A DNA stretch of 64,000 nt from Hoplostethus atlanticus (taxonomy: Eukaryota; Chordata; Actinopteri; Trachichthyiformes; Trachichthyidae), in the NCBI GenBank assembly GCA_034670405.1, contig JAXDDX010000041.1, forward strand, positions 1,247,001-1,311,000, given 5' to 3'. Below the pieces are notes generated by a model, which was not told the DNA's origin, ran no database searches, and saw only the letters and a program-made list of their open reading frames with translations. The translations under genes and the position numbers were made by a program. How positions within the stretch are numbered: the first letter of the stretch is position 1; the number at the start of each line of letters is the position of its first letter. Of the stretch, positions 46,095 through 58,669 are shown in pieces.

Positions 46095-46445
46095 GCACGG
46101 TGTCATCTTATATCGCTTTATTGCAGTGACCCGGATGACTCAGATGAAAACGTGCCTGATCTGCCACAACAAGACAGTGCGCCGACACTTACCAGAGTAA
46201 CGGCATCCCCCTATGAACTCTTAATGCAAAGTCCGCCCCTGCTCCCTGTACTCCTGCTGCCGGGGCCCCCATGTAATTTTAATGGCAGAGGGCTTGAGTG
46301 CTTCTCGCTAAATGAAAGCGCCTGTCCGCCGAGCTGTCACCGTACCCTCTCATCCTGCTTGCACTGTCTGATCAGGGCGAGGTGGTGTTTATGGACGGTG
46401 CGCGGCCATTAACCGGGGCGATCAGTCATCCGGATATGCCTCCCA
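46095..46445. promoter_or_regulatory. Candidate conserved non-coding element
   Basis: Repeat-free, moderately GC-rich sequence with TTTAATGGCAGAGG, CTCGCTAAATGAAAGC, CTGTCCGCCGAGCTGTC and GCCATTAACCGGGG. Open frames on the plus strand lack domains. Enhancer-like texture only. Confidence 0.35.
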
Positions 46446-46614
46446 TCACTGCATTTTGAAGAAAGTGTCCATCAAGAGCCTCGGGCTTAAATGGAATCAA
46501 TACTCGAGATTATTTGAAGTCTTTAGACTCTCTTTTCCTTGGGCTCTTCAATCTCCGGCCCCCCATCCCCCCAACTCGATGGACTCATTTTGACATTGTT
46601 CCGCTCTAAATGAC

Positions 46615-46636
46615 GTGTGTGTGTGTGTGTGTGTGT
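46615..46636 (+). repeat. (GT)n microsatellite
   Basis: About eleven GT units. Confidence 0.95.
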
Positions 46637-46639
46637 TAG

Positions 46640-48065
46640 ATGTAAGCTAACTGTCAGATTGCACTGTTTAAAGGATCTAAATGCTAATCAAGCGGTGGGG
46701 CTGTGTTGTTGTGCTCGTCTGTACGTCTCAAGGCAGCTCTCTCACATGAAAAAAACCATTGTTCTCTCGTGAACCTGCTTTGTGTCAGGCAGCAATTTCT
46801 CCCGCGGCGAGCTACACTCAGCCAAGACCCCTGCAGACCTCGAAGACAGGGCTCTCCCCCGCTCTCAGACAATCTCCAGCAAGAGTCCTAAACATCTCAA
46901 ATTAAAGTCCTGCAGTGATGGATGAGTCTCAATCTCCAGGAGATATTGCGGCCCGCTTCCGCTCTGAATGATGGGCAACTTCTCTCCACTCCACTTAGGA
47001 ATTATTTATATAGATTTGTCTCTATTCGTTTGTCAGCTTCTTGGACATGGTGTGTCTTGTGGTGGAAAACCACCCCCCTGAGGAAGCTTTTTTTTTCTTT
47101 CTGGAAAGCAAATGAATACAATGCGCCCTGTGGTGCACCGGTGTTTGAAGTGGCGGTGGGGAAATAGAAGTGAGGGAGGGCGCAGCTACCTGAAGATGCG
47201 ACAAAACAGCCGTGTCCTCGATACGAAATGGTTTTTCACAAACATGTAAAACAGTGAGCTCAGCGTGGCGTGGTGTGGGGAGATGAGAGGTGATGCTGCT
47301 CCTGGTTTGGGTGTGCTGAGCCTGAACATCGATTATTGCTCATATCTGAGTCCCGCTGTGGCTTATCTGCCCGGTTACAGTCCTCGATGGACACAGTCGG
47401 AGAGGCAAAAAAAAAAGTATTTTCAGACATTTCCTTGATGTTACATCACCTCGCCTAGTCTGTTCCCATTCCCAACCGTTTATAGTGTTGGGATTGTTCT
47501 AAGGAAGATCAAAAGTGAGGTTAGTGCATTGGCTGTACCTTTTTATATTAGTTGAGTGTCCTTTATTACTGAACTTTCTTTCATATATGTTTTGAGTACT
47601 GCAGAGCGGAGGCTTAAAATAGCATGTACACTGGAAACCCTGAGGCTTTTGTGCCTTTGAATACATTTGGGCCATCCCTTTGAGAAATGCACCACAGAGT
47701 CTTGGCCAACAGTGGACAGGAATGGTTGCGGTCACACACACAAAAAGAAAATCACTGGAGGCCATGCACAAGCAATGATGGAGATTGTGTTTTTTTGCCA
47801 TGCCGTGTGGTCTACTGTTTATAAAGTCATTCGGTGTATCCCCTACATTTGGCAAGCGCAGGAGTAATGTTTTTTCGATGCTTGCCAGTTTCTGAAAGAC
47901 GTAATTACTAAGCTGAGTACGTGCTCCCCCCCTTCCTTTTCATTGATGATAAATGACTTTTTTTAATCAGTGACAGAGGGTCCATCAAAAACAAGAAAAA
48001 AAAAACAGCGCGGTGATCTCTGGCTGGACTCTATAACCTTAAACACAACCTCGCTGGCTCCCATT
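46640..48065. other. Anonymous stretch with no gene seen
   Basis: Short open frames only. A 118-codon minus-strand frame (47499-47855) has no domain. Parts are repeat-free. Confidence 0.4.
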
Positions 48066-48069
48066 GGCA

Positions 48070-48310
48070 ACTTGGAAAAGATTTCCTGTCACCCAGGTGA
48101 ATGACTATTAGTTTACTGACCCTAGAGGTAGAGGGAGATTGTAATGATTTCTAGAGAGGCTGCTAGGGGGCTTTTCATTATTGGGGCTGTGCGGCGCTGT
48201 AGCACTCCTGCAGGAAAAGTGTGAGGTAGAAATAGATATGAAATACTCCATTCTGGTCAATTGATTAAATCTCACAGATGACTCTAAGGCCATTTACATG
48301 CCTTTTAAAG
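48070..48310. promoter_or_regulatory. Candidate conserved non-coding element
   Basis: Repeat-free sequence includes TGTCACCCAGGTGAATGAC, TTGTAATGATTTC, TTTTCATTATTGGGGC, and GTCAATTGATTAAATC. Texture like an enhancer; no proof. Confidence 0.3.
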
Positions 48311-48319
48311 ATAATGGCT

Positions 48320-49995
48320 TTGGAAGAAGATCAATACAATTCATACATATTTTTTTTCTTGCTTGAGTGTTTACTTCAAGCAAAGGGCACATTTCTACGT
48401 GCAGGGAATCTATCACTTCTGCTATATGGGGTAATGACCACTGTGCTGAATCGTGATGGTCAGTGAAAAGTGATTGGATGGATTTGGAGCGATAGACTCC
48501 CTTTTTTTTCATATTATCTTGGCATTCTCACTATAGAATACTTTAATAACATAAAACAGGAAGTTCTCATCAAGCGCTCTGATTGGCCAAGATGCAATTG
48601 ACCTGCTCTTACTATTGAAACACCGATTTCACTAAGCTGAATAGTCACTTTGCAGAGCTTGTTTGTCAAGAAATGTTCCTTGCTAGCATCTCATTTTCCC
48701 TTTCTGCCATATTTTTCTAAATGTGTCAGCTGCCAGTGTTGGATGGGAGTAACGAGTGATAAAAAAAAAAGTGATAAAAGTGCTAAAAAAAAAAACAACC
48801 AATATTTGAGATTGTGCCTGAGAGGAATGGGTTTTGGTAAAACTTGAAAATTGAAATGACAATAATGACCTTGAGGCAGTTGAGTTATAGTGCAATACTG
48901 GAACACAATATCCCAATGTGTCAATATTTCCACAATATATATATATTTTTTTTAACAGTGCAGTAGCAAAAGCATTCTAGCACCGCAATGCTAAAGACTG
49001 AAAAAACATCGAATCATTTTTTGTTATTACCCACTGGATGTAATTTCCTGTTTTCCCACATTTAAAAAAGTCTCACACTATATCTAGATAGCCGTTTTCC
49101 TCTTTCCTTACCCAAGGAGCCTTAGCGATTAATTGGGTCCTCTCCTATATGTCACATAGCATTTTGAGTTGTATTCATCTATGTCATTTCATTAAGGGGA
49201 AATGTGCTGCTCAAATCACATCATTCCCCCAGTGTAGTATAGACACCGCCTTCCTGTAAAAAGCCCTCACACACACAAGAGTATAACATTTCACCTTTTG
49301 GATAACACAGTTGAGTGAGTGTTCCTCCGTGGCATATAGTCTATTTTGAATGCGGTGCAGTGCAGCATAAATGTTTTAGTCTATTTCCCACCTGTTCAGT
49401 AATCCTATCACAATATCTCAAAAACCCAATTCGTATCTCAATTCGCCGTCGGGAGGCTGGGCGCGTGCACGCCGTATCGCCGTATCGGCTCGTGACACTT
49501 TGAGGAGGGAGGGAAAACTCCACCAAAAAAACCAAAACTGTTTATATGAAAAATGACACGCCGGTTATATTCACACGAGGAGACTCGCTTCATACGTTGT
49601 GTCAGATTACATCAACATTTGCAATGCAATTCCCCGAGTCTGTCTGTGTGGAATCGGTTGCGTGGGCGTTGGGGGGGTTTGAATTTAAAATATTGACTCT
49701 CTTATTGTTTCGCGGTATCTCCTCCTATCCTTATCGTGGCAGGGAGAAAATTACATCATAACTTACTAGAGGGGGAGCAGAGGGCTGAGCTAGCACAGTA
49801 GCGAGCAGCCGTTTGATATGGGAGGGTGAACCCCCAAGCACAGAAACTCCGTTGCAGGTAGCCGTGAAATATCACTCAGTTGCTTTATCATCATGCTATG
49901 GAACCGCGATTACTGACAGCGCAGAAGAAGAATGTCATGGCGTGCTTGATCTAGAGTGACATGACACACGGTTGTCGCTATATTTACTCTGTATT
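48320..49995. other. Anonymous stretch with no gene seen
   Basis: A runs occur at 48759-48768 and 48785-48795, and an AT run near 48937-48955. Open frames stay below 82 codons. Confidence 0.4.
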
Positions 49996-49999
49996 TACC

Positions 50000-50395
50000 A
50001 AGGTTAGACGGATATATTTGCCGATACTGGTCTTGTCACCATGTCATGGTTCCTCCCTAACCGCAGCTACATAAAGGCTGGAAAGCCTGCAATGGAATTC
50101 AATTTTTGTTAATTCATTCTTCATTTAAAGGCTGAAATGTATCATAAAGTTTCCCCTACCATTGTGGGGACTAAAATAATATCGTTAGTCTGCGTTTCAA
50201 TGGAGAGTTTTAGTGTCCCATGATGGTCTCAGTGTTGTTTCAGAGTTTTTTCCAACCTGCCATGAATCAAATCTGGACAGAAACACTGAATACTCGTTAT
50301 TTTTTTGGCATGGGAAATGGTCGTCACAAAATATCAGCGACTTCTAGTCTAAGAATATCGGTATTGGCCTTCAAAACCCCATATCAATCCAACCC
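50000..50395. mobile_element. Non-autonomous inverted-end transposon, family B, copy 1
   Basis: The left end AGGTTAGACGGATATATTTG and the reverse complement of the right end, GTAGGGTTGGATTGATATGG, share a GGGNTNGAYNGATAT-like pattern. The reverse complement continues to CCAATACCGATATT, related to CCGATACTGG at the left. It aligns with 59388-59787: CAATGGAAT, TTAATTC followed by TTCATTTAAAGG, TTTTTTTGGCATG, CTCTAGTCTAAGA-like block and ATATCGG, with almost the same total length. Ends of this kind are typical of fish hAT-type elements (general knowledge). Confidence 0.7.
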
Positions 50396-50399
50396 TACT

Positions 50400-51040
50400 C
50401 CCCTAATAGGTAGATTCTTGAAGGGTCGCACTAGCCTACTTGAAATGCTGTTCAATTTTTGCAAACACAAAAGTAAGGAGTTTCTTAACTTTTTAACACA
50501 TTTAAGCCACCAAACTCTCAGCCGTTACATCAAGACTTTTCTTTACTTTCAGCTGAATTCATTTGAGAGTGAAAGAACTCCTCAGTCCAATTTAATGAAG
50601 ATAAATCTAGCCTGTAACGGAGGGGTGAAGCAACTCTGGACCGGGGACTTCAGAAAAACCCTTAAAAGTAGAGATCTACTTCTGACTTGGCAGAATATTA
50701 TATAATGACGGCGCGAATGCAGTCGCAGAAATGCTTTTGCCACACACACACACACACACACACATCTGAATCTTTCTGGCCTCTTGACTATCTCGATAAT
50801 GAAGTAGTCGAAAGTTCGGCCTTGATCGAACCATTGTTGGAGCAAAACAATCAGACTCTGAACTGCGCTCTCAGATGAGAGCGGAAAGGACAAAGAAACA
50901 CTTTCCTTGGTATTCATTCATGCTTATCTTCGGCAAATGCCTCAGCAGAAAATGTCATTGAGGAGATAGGGGGGGGACATTGTCATCTGTTTCTTAGTTT
51001 ACTATTCAGAAGAGTGCCGATTTCACATAAAATTACCCAT
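50400..51040. other. Anonymous stretch with a CA tract
   Basis: A CA microsatellite of about eleven units lies at 50741-50764. A 161-codon open frame (50220-50705) begins inside the transposon copy and has no domain, so it is not a gene. Confidence 0.6.
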
Positions 51041-51043
51041 TCA

Positions 51044-51059
51044 CCCCCCCCCCCCCCCC
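51044..51059 (+). repeat. Poly-C run (16)
   Basis: Sixteen C bases in a row, preceding CTTCCCC. Confidence 0.9.
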
Positions 51060-51239
51060 TTCCCCTAAATCACTATGACTCTTAAGGACATCTTTTTTTT
51101 TCCGGCACAGGGTTTTGACTAAACAGCTTACCGTTTCAAACGGGGGGTCGGTACCCTCACGCCTTTTATAAACCGTGAACCCGGGGAGTGATAAAGCATT
51201 GCACTTCTTCCATTAAATAGAATAAGAAATCATCTTGAC

Positions 51240-51605
51240 AGACCCTAGATCTTGGCCTGGGTGAGTCTTCTTATGAGCAAGACTTCCTCAAGGTCAGCGC
51301 TGGTCATACTTTCCTCGGCGTGCAAGACTGCCCGTGATGAATAGGGTGGGGTGTAAAAGGAGGGGACGGAGGCAGGGCAGGGGGAGGCGTAGGGGGGGCA
51401 GATGAAGGCACGGTTTGGCGGGTTAATGCATTGTGTTTAGCTGTAAATAGAGGCCGCGGAGAGCTGTGTGCGTCTCGGCTGTGAAAGAGATTAAAGAGGC
51501 AGCGAGGGGGCCGAGGCGCCTTTTTAATTCTTCACCTCACGTTCACAGGGAGACACAAGACATCGGCTAATCCGCGCCGGGAATCAAATAAGTGACATGA
51601 CTTTT
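51240..51605. promoter_or_regulatory. Candidate conserved non-coding element, GC-rich
   Basis: Repeat-free apart from G-rich pieces (51360-51400). It contains GGGTTAATGCATTGTG, GAAAGAGATTAAAGAGGC, CCTTTTTAATTCTTCACC and GGCTAATCCGC (K50 homeodomain core). Texture suggests regulation, not coding. Confidence 0.35.
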
Positions 51606-51609
51606 GTTC

Positions 51610-53340
51610 CATGGAAGAAAAAAACACAATAATCAGACCAAAAGACAGAGTGTGGGATGTGTGTGTGAATGCAGATTACGTGTTGTGGCAAGTAATGTGA
51701 CGATCGTGTTCCTCCACCGCGAAAAGGAATTATGTGACAGTAGAACAAATAGGGCACGTTGTTTTTATGTGTTCATCACGTGGAAAAGTTTAGATAACAG
51801 TAAAGTTTAGGCAAGTGAAACAACTTCAGTTAAGGTCAGGATCAGGTTGAGGCAACTGAAATTTTGAGTGAGATCAGGGTGAGGTTTTTGGTCAAACCAG
51901 AAAATCTGAAAATGAAAATTTCACTCGCAATAGAAAACGTCTTCACATGAGGTGGAAAGTCTAGTTGCGTCTCCTTCACATGATCCTTGCGAAAGACAAT
52001 TCAATTAAATTCGGAATTTTATAAACGCATTCTTCAAGTTGAACTGCAACATTTGAATGTCACCTCCAGATTGGAATAGTTAAAAAAACAGAAGAAGAAG
52101 AAGTCCTGTGATGGCGTTTCTTGTTTGCCGTGTTATCACAGTAAAAATTCTGTTTTCGTGACAACACCAGAGTGAATGTGCGAGTGTGTGTGTGTGTGTC
52201 CTTGTGTCCACATACTGTGCCTTTGCATGCATGCATTACTATAAATGTGTAATGTTGCATCCACCCTTTGGTGTGCTTCTTTCTCTCAGTTCAGAGCAAT
52301 GATGAAACTGGGCACATGGCACATGATGGGTGCAAAATTCAAGACAAAACTAAAAAGAAAAGGCTCTGGGTTCTGTGTTTGACAGTTACGACCTAGCCTG
52401 CTGGGTTTTCATGAAAAGCAGGGGTCCTTTGACCTCATTGTGCAGAAGATGAACAACATGGAGCCCGGTCACCCTGCTGCGAGCAAGGCCTCCTCCAGCC
52501 CCTGTCTCAGATTGTCCACACAAGCCGCCGAGCCCACCGAAACCTCTCATCTTTCTCACATGGCGCCATAAATCACTTTTGTTATGTTTGGGGAAACATC
52601 AAAACTTAAGATTGCATTACGTTTCTTTTTGTTTTTTTGATTCAGTGACTTGCTGTGACACCGGGGAAGGGATTGTGGGCTACACAGTGTCATGTAATGC
52701 ACACAGAAAAGTGATGTGGTATGGAAAATATTATGTGGAAAATAATGTCCATACAAAAAGTCATCCATGTATCCAAGCTGCTGATATTTTGTGCCAATAT
52801 ATAACATAAATTTGACCATTTGATGCCAGAAATTCAAAAAAATGGGAAGTTTTCAGTCTAGAATTTTGCCATGGGACGTTAAACCTCTATAGAAACCCAT
52901 TCAAATGGCAGCTCTTTACGCCCCCCACCTATCCAGGGGAAACTCTACTCCACTGGGATGCATTACAACTTTACATAAAAATTTAATTTACAGAAAAATT
53001 TGCTGTTAAATGAATAAATAAATTATGCAATGAAAATAAAATTTCATTACAGGTTTTTTACGGACTGTTTTTTTATCTAGCCTGGGTCCAGGGAGGATCC
53101 GCCGTCATCTCAGAGATGGAAGATATGACTGGTTGATATTGAATTTTCATTAAAATATCAGCTTGATATATTGGTCTAACCCCGCTATAAATAATGATTA
53201 GGGATTTGAGAGGGAATCAGTCCTGACCGTGCTTACCAGCTAGTCTTAACATAATCGTGGTATTATATGTGTGGTGAGTGCTGTTTTTGGATGTACTGTA
53301 TTCGACAGATCCCAAAGAACAGATGAGTGATTTAATTGAA
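51610..53340. other. Anonymous stretch with no gene seen
   Basis: A GT tract (52185-52199) and GAA units (52092-52103) are visible. The piece 53127-53185 (CTGGTTGATATTG, TTAAAATATCAGC, TATATTGGTCTAACCCC) resembles the end of a fish hAT-type repeat. Confidence 0.4.
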
Positions 53341-53348
53341 CAAATGAG

Positions 53349-53352
53349 GTGT

Positions 53353-53402
<50 letters not shown>
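53349..53402 (+). repeat. (GT)n microsatellite
   Basis: About 27 GT units with one early interruption (GTAT). Confidence 0.97.
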
Positions 53403-53405
<3 letters not shown>

Positions 53406-53409
53406 ATTG

Positions 53410-55400
53410 CTACACAGCTTTCAAGATGATGATTTTTAAGCACACAGTTTCATTCAGCTCTCACTCACTATGAACCTTATTGATGGGATGATATTCCCCG
53501 GTGCCTTTCTGTTTGGAGATAACAGTTTCGTCTCTTGCCAGAACCGTCTCCGAAGAAAGCAGCGTTTCCTGTTTGATTGCGGCGGCTAATGCATTCCCTC
53601 ATATCCCCACAATTACATGTAATCCAGTATGAATCCACGTTGCTGCAAACTTTGTGCAGAGTTCTTTGCAAAAATCCTTTGGAGACGGAATCGATCAGGT
53701 GTGGTTATTGATCAGCTACCAAAAACCGATGCAAAAGGAACATTTGGGGTAAGGTTACACGTGCACCATCAACGCATCCAACACATGCAGTACATGCTAT
53801 ATATAGTGCTGTCTCAACAGGCGAGCTTTTGTTCTACAGCATAATGATTTGCGATGGTTGCTAAGGCTCGCGGTGAAAACCGGCCACTTTTCCACCTATA
53901 ATGAATGTAATTAAAACACAACGCAGACGTTTTTTTCAGCTCAGTACTGAACATTTTCAAAACTATAGTGCATATCATAGCATGGCATTTAGATGTAAAA
54001 ACCCTGGGGGGGAAAAAAGGTATAATAATTGAATGAAAAAGCACGGATAAGACAAGGAACTGGCACATGTGACTCACCGAAGAGATGCATGGATGGAGCG
54101 TTATCTTTAAAGAAGCATAAATTACGTAATTAACAATTGCTCTGGGGAAATCTTGATTTGAGGCTTGGAGCTGCTGGAAAGGAGGGAGAAGCGGAGTGTC
54201 TTCAGATTAGAGGAGCGATGTCTCACTGTGGCTGCTCATCATACCTCAATTGATTTTTTTTTTTTTCTCAGCTCGCAGATTCATTTTTTCACTCAATCTC
54301 TAACAGGTACACCGGTACTTTCTAGGTGCTTTGGGTGGAGGGGTGGGTGGGATTGCATCTATAATTGGAGTGTTTGGTGTTGACAGGTGGAGTTTTTTAA
54401 AGTCACGACATGCTTTGGTAGCACAGAAAATCACAAACACAATATTGAGTTCATGCATTGACCTTAGCCACTACAGTTCCAAAATCATGAGCTACTTCCT
54501 GGTCTGTGAACGCACCGCAAACCAACCTACAGCTGCTCACGCTGGTGTGACTTCTAGACACACTGGGTTTCCCTCATGCAGGACTGTGAAGGAATAAACG
54601 AGCCAATGAACACACAGCGCCCGGCTGCTATGTGCTCCTGAGGAACTACTAACACACCCAGACATTTTACATTATACATGTTGGGCATTCAGCCCAAGAA
54701 CGACTTCCAATGAGTGCAACAGTATGAAATTTAATTCCTAGATAGCCAACATTAGGAAGGAGCGGAAGAGCCAAAACCACAGTGCAACAAATATTCCTGT
54801 TTGTGCTTACATAAAGACATTACCAGGGAGAAAAGGTGGAAAAGCCCCCCCATCACATTGTGCCAGATTACCTGCACATGCACGTTTTATATCCTCCAAT
54901 CAGAATAGCTTTGAAAAAAACACTTCAAATATATTTTTTAATTCAGTTCCCACAATTGTGGATAAACAACTGCTATTTTTAGGGAGGATTTTCCATAGTT
55001 TAGAAATCCACATTAACCTGCTCCAGTTGAAATACATTGGAATAGCTTTTCAAAGTTTACTCAGAGCTAACAGGAACTGAATAATGTAGAGGAGAAAAAA
55101 AGAATCAGTCGAGAGAGAGCGAGTGAGAAGAACCTGGTATATGAAGTTATTCATAAGCCTTTTATAGCCATTGTCAGCATTAGAATCCAGCTATTCAATA
55201 TTTCAATAGGGCTTGCAAAGAATAAAGTACAAATGGAAGGAGAGAAGGTGAAAAAGTTCCTCCTGTTGGGACTTTTAGGGCCCCAAAATATTGCACACCA
55301 TCAGTGATCCTTTGTCGTAGAGTGAGACGGTACAGTACATGAAGCGCCTCCGTTTCCAAAATGCGATACATCGATTCTGCGAACTACCTGGAATTTTATC
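53410..55400. other. Anonymous stretch with no gene seen
   Basis: A T run lies at 54257-54267. The part 54110-54200 (ATTACGTAATTAACAATTGC) is repeat-free and could be regulatory. Open frames are below 89 codons. Confidence 0.4.
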
Positions 55401-55405
55401 CTCAG

Positions 55406-55535
55406 ACATGTAAGCAAAGGTCTTCACTAAGAAGTTTGGAAGAAATTGACACCTCATCTCGCACCTCGCGGCTCACCGCTTCACAAACTTGCCACTTTTG
55501 CGGCGAAAACGGGATGAATTGTTTTCCATGTACCG
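55406..55535 (+). other. Speculative 130 bp exon-like segment
   Basis: An acceptor-like TTTTATCCTCAG ends at 55405 and a donor-like ACCG|GTGAGT starts at 55536. The segment between is open in one frame and encodes a peptide with a C-x2-C-x6-C-x2-C cluster near its end. The acceptor's pyrimidine tract is weak, no neighbouring exon was recognised, and the family is unknown. Chance is the likeliest explanation. Confidence 0.15.
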
Positions 55536-55544
55536 GTGAGTTAT

Positions 55545-56700
55545 GAAACCTCAGAACCGCTATCCTCAAATCTTCTTTCGCCCAATTTTGTATGCCATAC
55601 CATTATGTGCCATTGACCCAGTGAGATGGAGCCATTATAGAAAAGACTAATTCTTAATCTAGGATATTGCTTTCTCATTATTCTCCCTCCCTCTGGCCTC
55701 TTGTGTGATAACTGTTTGATTAAGGCAGTTATGTCACTTGGGAGGCTGAAATAGCCCACCTTTTAATATTACCTGGCTGAGTGATTATACTGGCAAATGC
55801 TCAAGGCTAATAATGTTCAACTGTGACGCTTGATAACGAATGCCGATGTGCCCTCGGTGACAGAGTAGCCTTCGGTATTCTCAAAGTTATTTATTGGTCT
55901 GGTGGCCAATTCACTTCAAGTAGTAGGGCCACTTAGTCTGACGCACTAACTTCGCTTATTGAATTCTAATATAGGCCACGGGGGGTTAGCGTTATATGAA
56001 AGAGTCCTTATGGTGGCTACCTTTCAAAACTGCAAATTGAAGGTTGCATCGTTCAGCTGCACGGGAAAAAAAAAAAAACGAAAGCGGAATGTGAAAAACG
56101 GGAGCACGAGTGGTCCACTTCAGCGCAATAAAGAGGTCACTCGAGGCGCTCGTGTCACTTTACTTAAGTGCTGAAAAACACAAGTTTTCAAATAGCTTTA
56201 GGGTCAGACCACTCCGCTGGAATGGCGAAGCCTGTCTGAGAGGTCATCGGATCATCTGTGTGACTTGAGGGCCGGGGCGGGCTTCAACGGCCGGGTAAGT
56301 GTGTAAGCATGCAAGGCTGGGAGACGGGACGGGGCTATCAGACCGTAAATAAAGACGACTTGCAGTAGCTCGGTGTGTTTACTTCGAGAACCCGTATTCA
56401 ATTTCAGACATGCATCAGACTGGCGGACCACGCAGTCACCCTGAGTGAGATGAGTGTAATGTGCTGAATATAAAAAGGACTTCCTGTTTAATTGAAAGCA
56501 CATCACCCTTGCCTGTCCTAATGCTCCCTGTCAGCTCTGTGCCTCATATTGTTTTCGGTAATCAGAGCCTGATGACAGCGGGCAATGAAAGTGGCGAATA
56601 CACGAGTTCAAAAACGCTAATCCCCCTCCTTCAAAGTCCTTTACTCTGAAAAACTGCGTCCTCTCCTCTTTGAACAAAAGGCATCACAGGTTAAGGTGGA
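55545..56700. other. Repeat-poor anonymous stretch
   Basis: The part 55780-55990 is repeat-free and has GGCTAATAATGTTC and CTTGATAACG cores. An A run lies at 56067-56078. No gene is seen. Confidence 0.35.
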
Positions 56701-56703
56701 CCC

Positions 56704-56722
56704 TTTTTTTTTTTTTTTTTTT
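56704..56722 (+). repeat. Poly-T run (19)
   Basis: Uninterrupted T homopolymer. Confidence 0.9.
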
Positions 56723-56729
56723 GCCAGCA

Positions 56730-57580
56730 CTTATCTGAGAGCAATAACACGCGGCGCCGAGTGCAATGCTGCAAACATCAATAGATCGCGGTGCCGACTG
56801 CTAAGCGGAGGAAGATGAGATTCCACGAGGCGTATCACGTTTCTCCGGTCACCGCTGAGCCGCCCGAGGCAAAATTCCCCAACTACGTTTCTTCCTCCGG
56901 TTGAATTCTTTTGATCTGCATTAATTAATTACATAATTATTGCATTAAATTTTGGAGTGTGTGTGCAATGTGCATAATGGCCCATTAGTCTGAGATGATG
57001 AGATCGGACCACTGAGTTTCCAACACTGGGGAAGTCAGCGAACTGCTCTGAGGAAATGTTTGCTGCCTCGTTTGTCAGTCCTCTACCATTAACGCCCCGC
57101 GATACTCCGCGATCCGAGCCCGCCCCCCCCCTGCAACTCCCTCTCAAACTCACATAAACAGACACAACACACACACACACACTCTCGGATGAACATTACC
57201 ATTAGGGCGAGCGCATTCACACACGGAGAACACACACATCCATTAGCATAAACAATGTGATGATCATAGCTATACATCAGTGAGTTCCAACCTCAATGCT
57301 TTTGGAGAGTATCTTTGCCCTGATAATGAGGCTCAGCGTAATGTGACTCTGTGCGCCTAATAATCCATAACACTGTGGAAAAAAAAATATTTATTTTTGT
57401 CGCTCTCCCTCTTTTAGCTTTTTATTTTATTTTGCAGCACAGTTGAGCGGAAAATGGAAGACTGATCGGAAGAAAAATGAAGGAGAAATGGAAAAGGGGG
57501 GTTAAAGGAGAGGACAGTTGAGGAGGAGTTGAGGTTGGCCGGGGGCCCACAGCATAGTAACCTGTCTTAGGTTGATTTGC
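56730..57580. other. Anonymous stretch with no gene seen
   Basis: Contains TGCATTAATTAATTACATAA (56917-56936), a C run at 57123-57131 and a short CA tract (57164-57182). No gene. Confidence 0.4.
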
Positions 57581-57587
57581 TCCACTT

Positions 57588-57626
57588 CCCCCCCCGCCCA
57601 TCCCCCCGCCCATCCCCCCGCCCCCC
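57588..57626 (-). repeat. C-rich 12-mer tandem repeat; G-quadruplex-prone minus strand
   Basis: CCCGCCCATCCC-type units repeat about three times between C runs. The minus strand has at least four G runs of three or more bases with one- to three-base spacers, matching the usual quadruplex pattern. Confidence 0.8.
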
Positions 57627-57659
57627 TCGACAGAGACCACCAGAGTTCAACTGCATCAT

Positions 57660-57915
57660 TTTAGGTTCACTGACTTGGCAAAACCTACCGTTTAATGAAA
57701 TTAGGTCCAGAGGTGCTTCGTCTGGAGCTTTTATTTCAAGGACAGAACTCCAATAAAGGAGAAAATAGGTTCAGTGTTCATAATAATGGTCTTGTGCGAG
57801 CTTTTACCTTCATCAAACTGTATTTCCTTTTGCATTTTAAACATAGAACATGTTCTCTGGCCTTTTATTCTGAAAGTATTTTATGCATTCACATGAGGCA
57901 CATCGGCAAATAGGT
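57660..57915. promoter_or_regulatory. Candidate conserved non-coding element
   Basis: Repeat-free sequence with CCGTTTAATGAAATTAGG, TTTATTTCAAGGACAG, TTCATAATAATGG, TTTTGCATTTTAAACAT and ATTCACATGAGG. The texture is strongly like AT-rich vertebrate enhancers. A 72-codon frame is probably incidental. Confidence 0.35.
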
Positions 57916-57919
57916 CGGG

Positions 57920-58665
57920 AGGTAGATGGATCGAAAAAATACGGAGGTGACCTGCATCTTCCACGTCAAAAGACATCCCGCTGGAAAGATGAGAACTCAA
58001 AATAAGGACTGTAACACTTCAGTAGACCCTTTGGTTTCATTAGAATTGTAGATAAGCTTTTTAACGAGCACAAGATAAGGTGAGGGGAAACAAACTGAGT
58101 GGCAGGTAACATTAATCACGCTCCTCTTTTATTAACTCAGTGCACAAGTTGTTTTTTTCTCACTGCTACCAGTGAACTTAAAGCTTATACTGCGCAATTT
58201 GTCCAGCGGCCTGCAGTGCCAACTTTAATCTCATGCAACAGCAACTTACAAACTACTGAAAGATACAGCAGCTTTGTTTTCATATTTATATCCCAATGAT
58301 ATTTGCATTTGTTTTATTGCTTTGGGCAACAGATATGACATGCTGCACGTACATTGAAATCTACCCCCTGCTGGGCGAGAGGAATGCTGCACCTATCATA
58401 ATCCTGCTAAAGTAATCACACAACATTAACATGCAGTCAGAAATTGTTACTGCATCTGCATCAGACTGCATCTAGGCTGCATAGCTCCTGGGTTGTTATG
58501 GAGGTTAGAAGTGATCAGCTGGCTGCTGCCCTGCACTGCATAGTGACACTAAAACAGGAATAGTTGGAATTGGTGAGAATTGTATCCGTTATGATTAAAA
58601 CAATTCAATTGCATTTTGAATCTTTGAATTAAAACTGAAAGATGGGGTCAATGAAGTATGGCCTT
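57920..58665. other. Anonymous stretch with no gene seen
   Basis: CTGCATCTGCATCAGACTGC-type short echoes occur at 58451-58475. No gene or complete repeat. Confidence 0.4.
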
Positions 58666-58669
58666 GTAG

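Noticed and set aside
46130..46210. Exon-like start after TTTATTGCAG with possible cysteine/histidine residues in an alternative frame
   Set aside because: The cysteine-containing frame stops within 25 codons, the other open frame has no domain, and no donor site fits.
49942..49953. GTGCTTGATCTA, identical to part of miR-218
   Set aside because: Only 12 bases match; the flanks differ from the mature sequence and no complementary star arm or hairpin is present nearby.
50220..50705. 161-codon plus-strand open frame
   Set aside because: Begins inside a non-coding transposon copy and has no recognisable domain or conserved start context.
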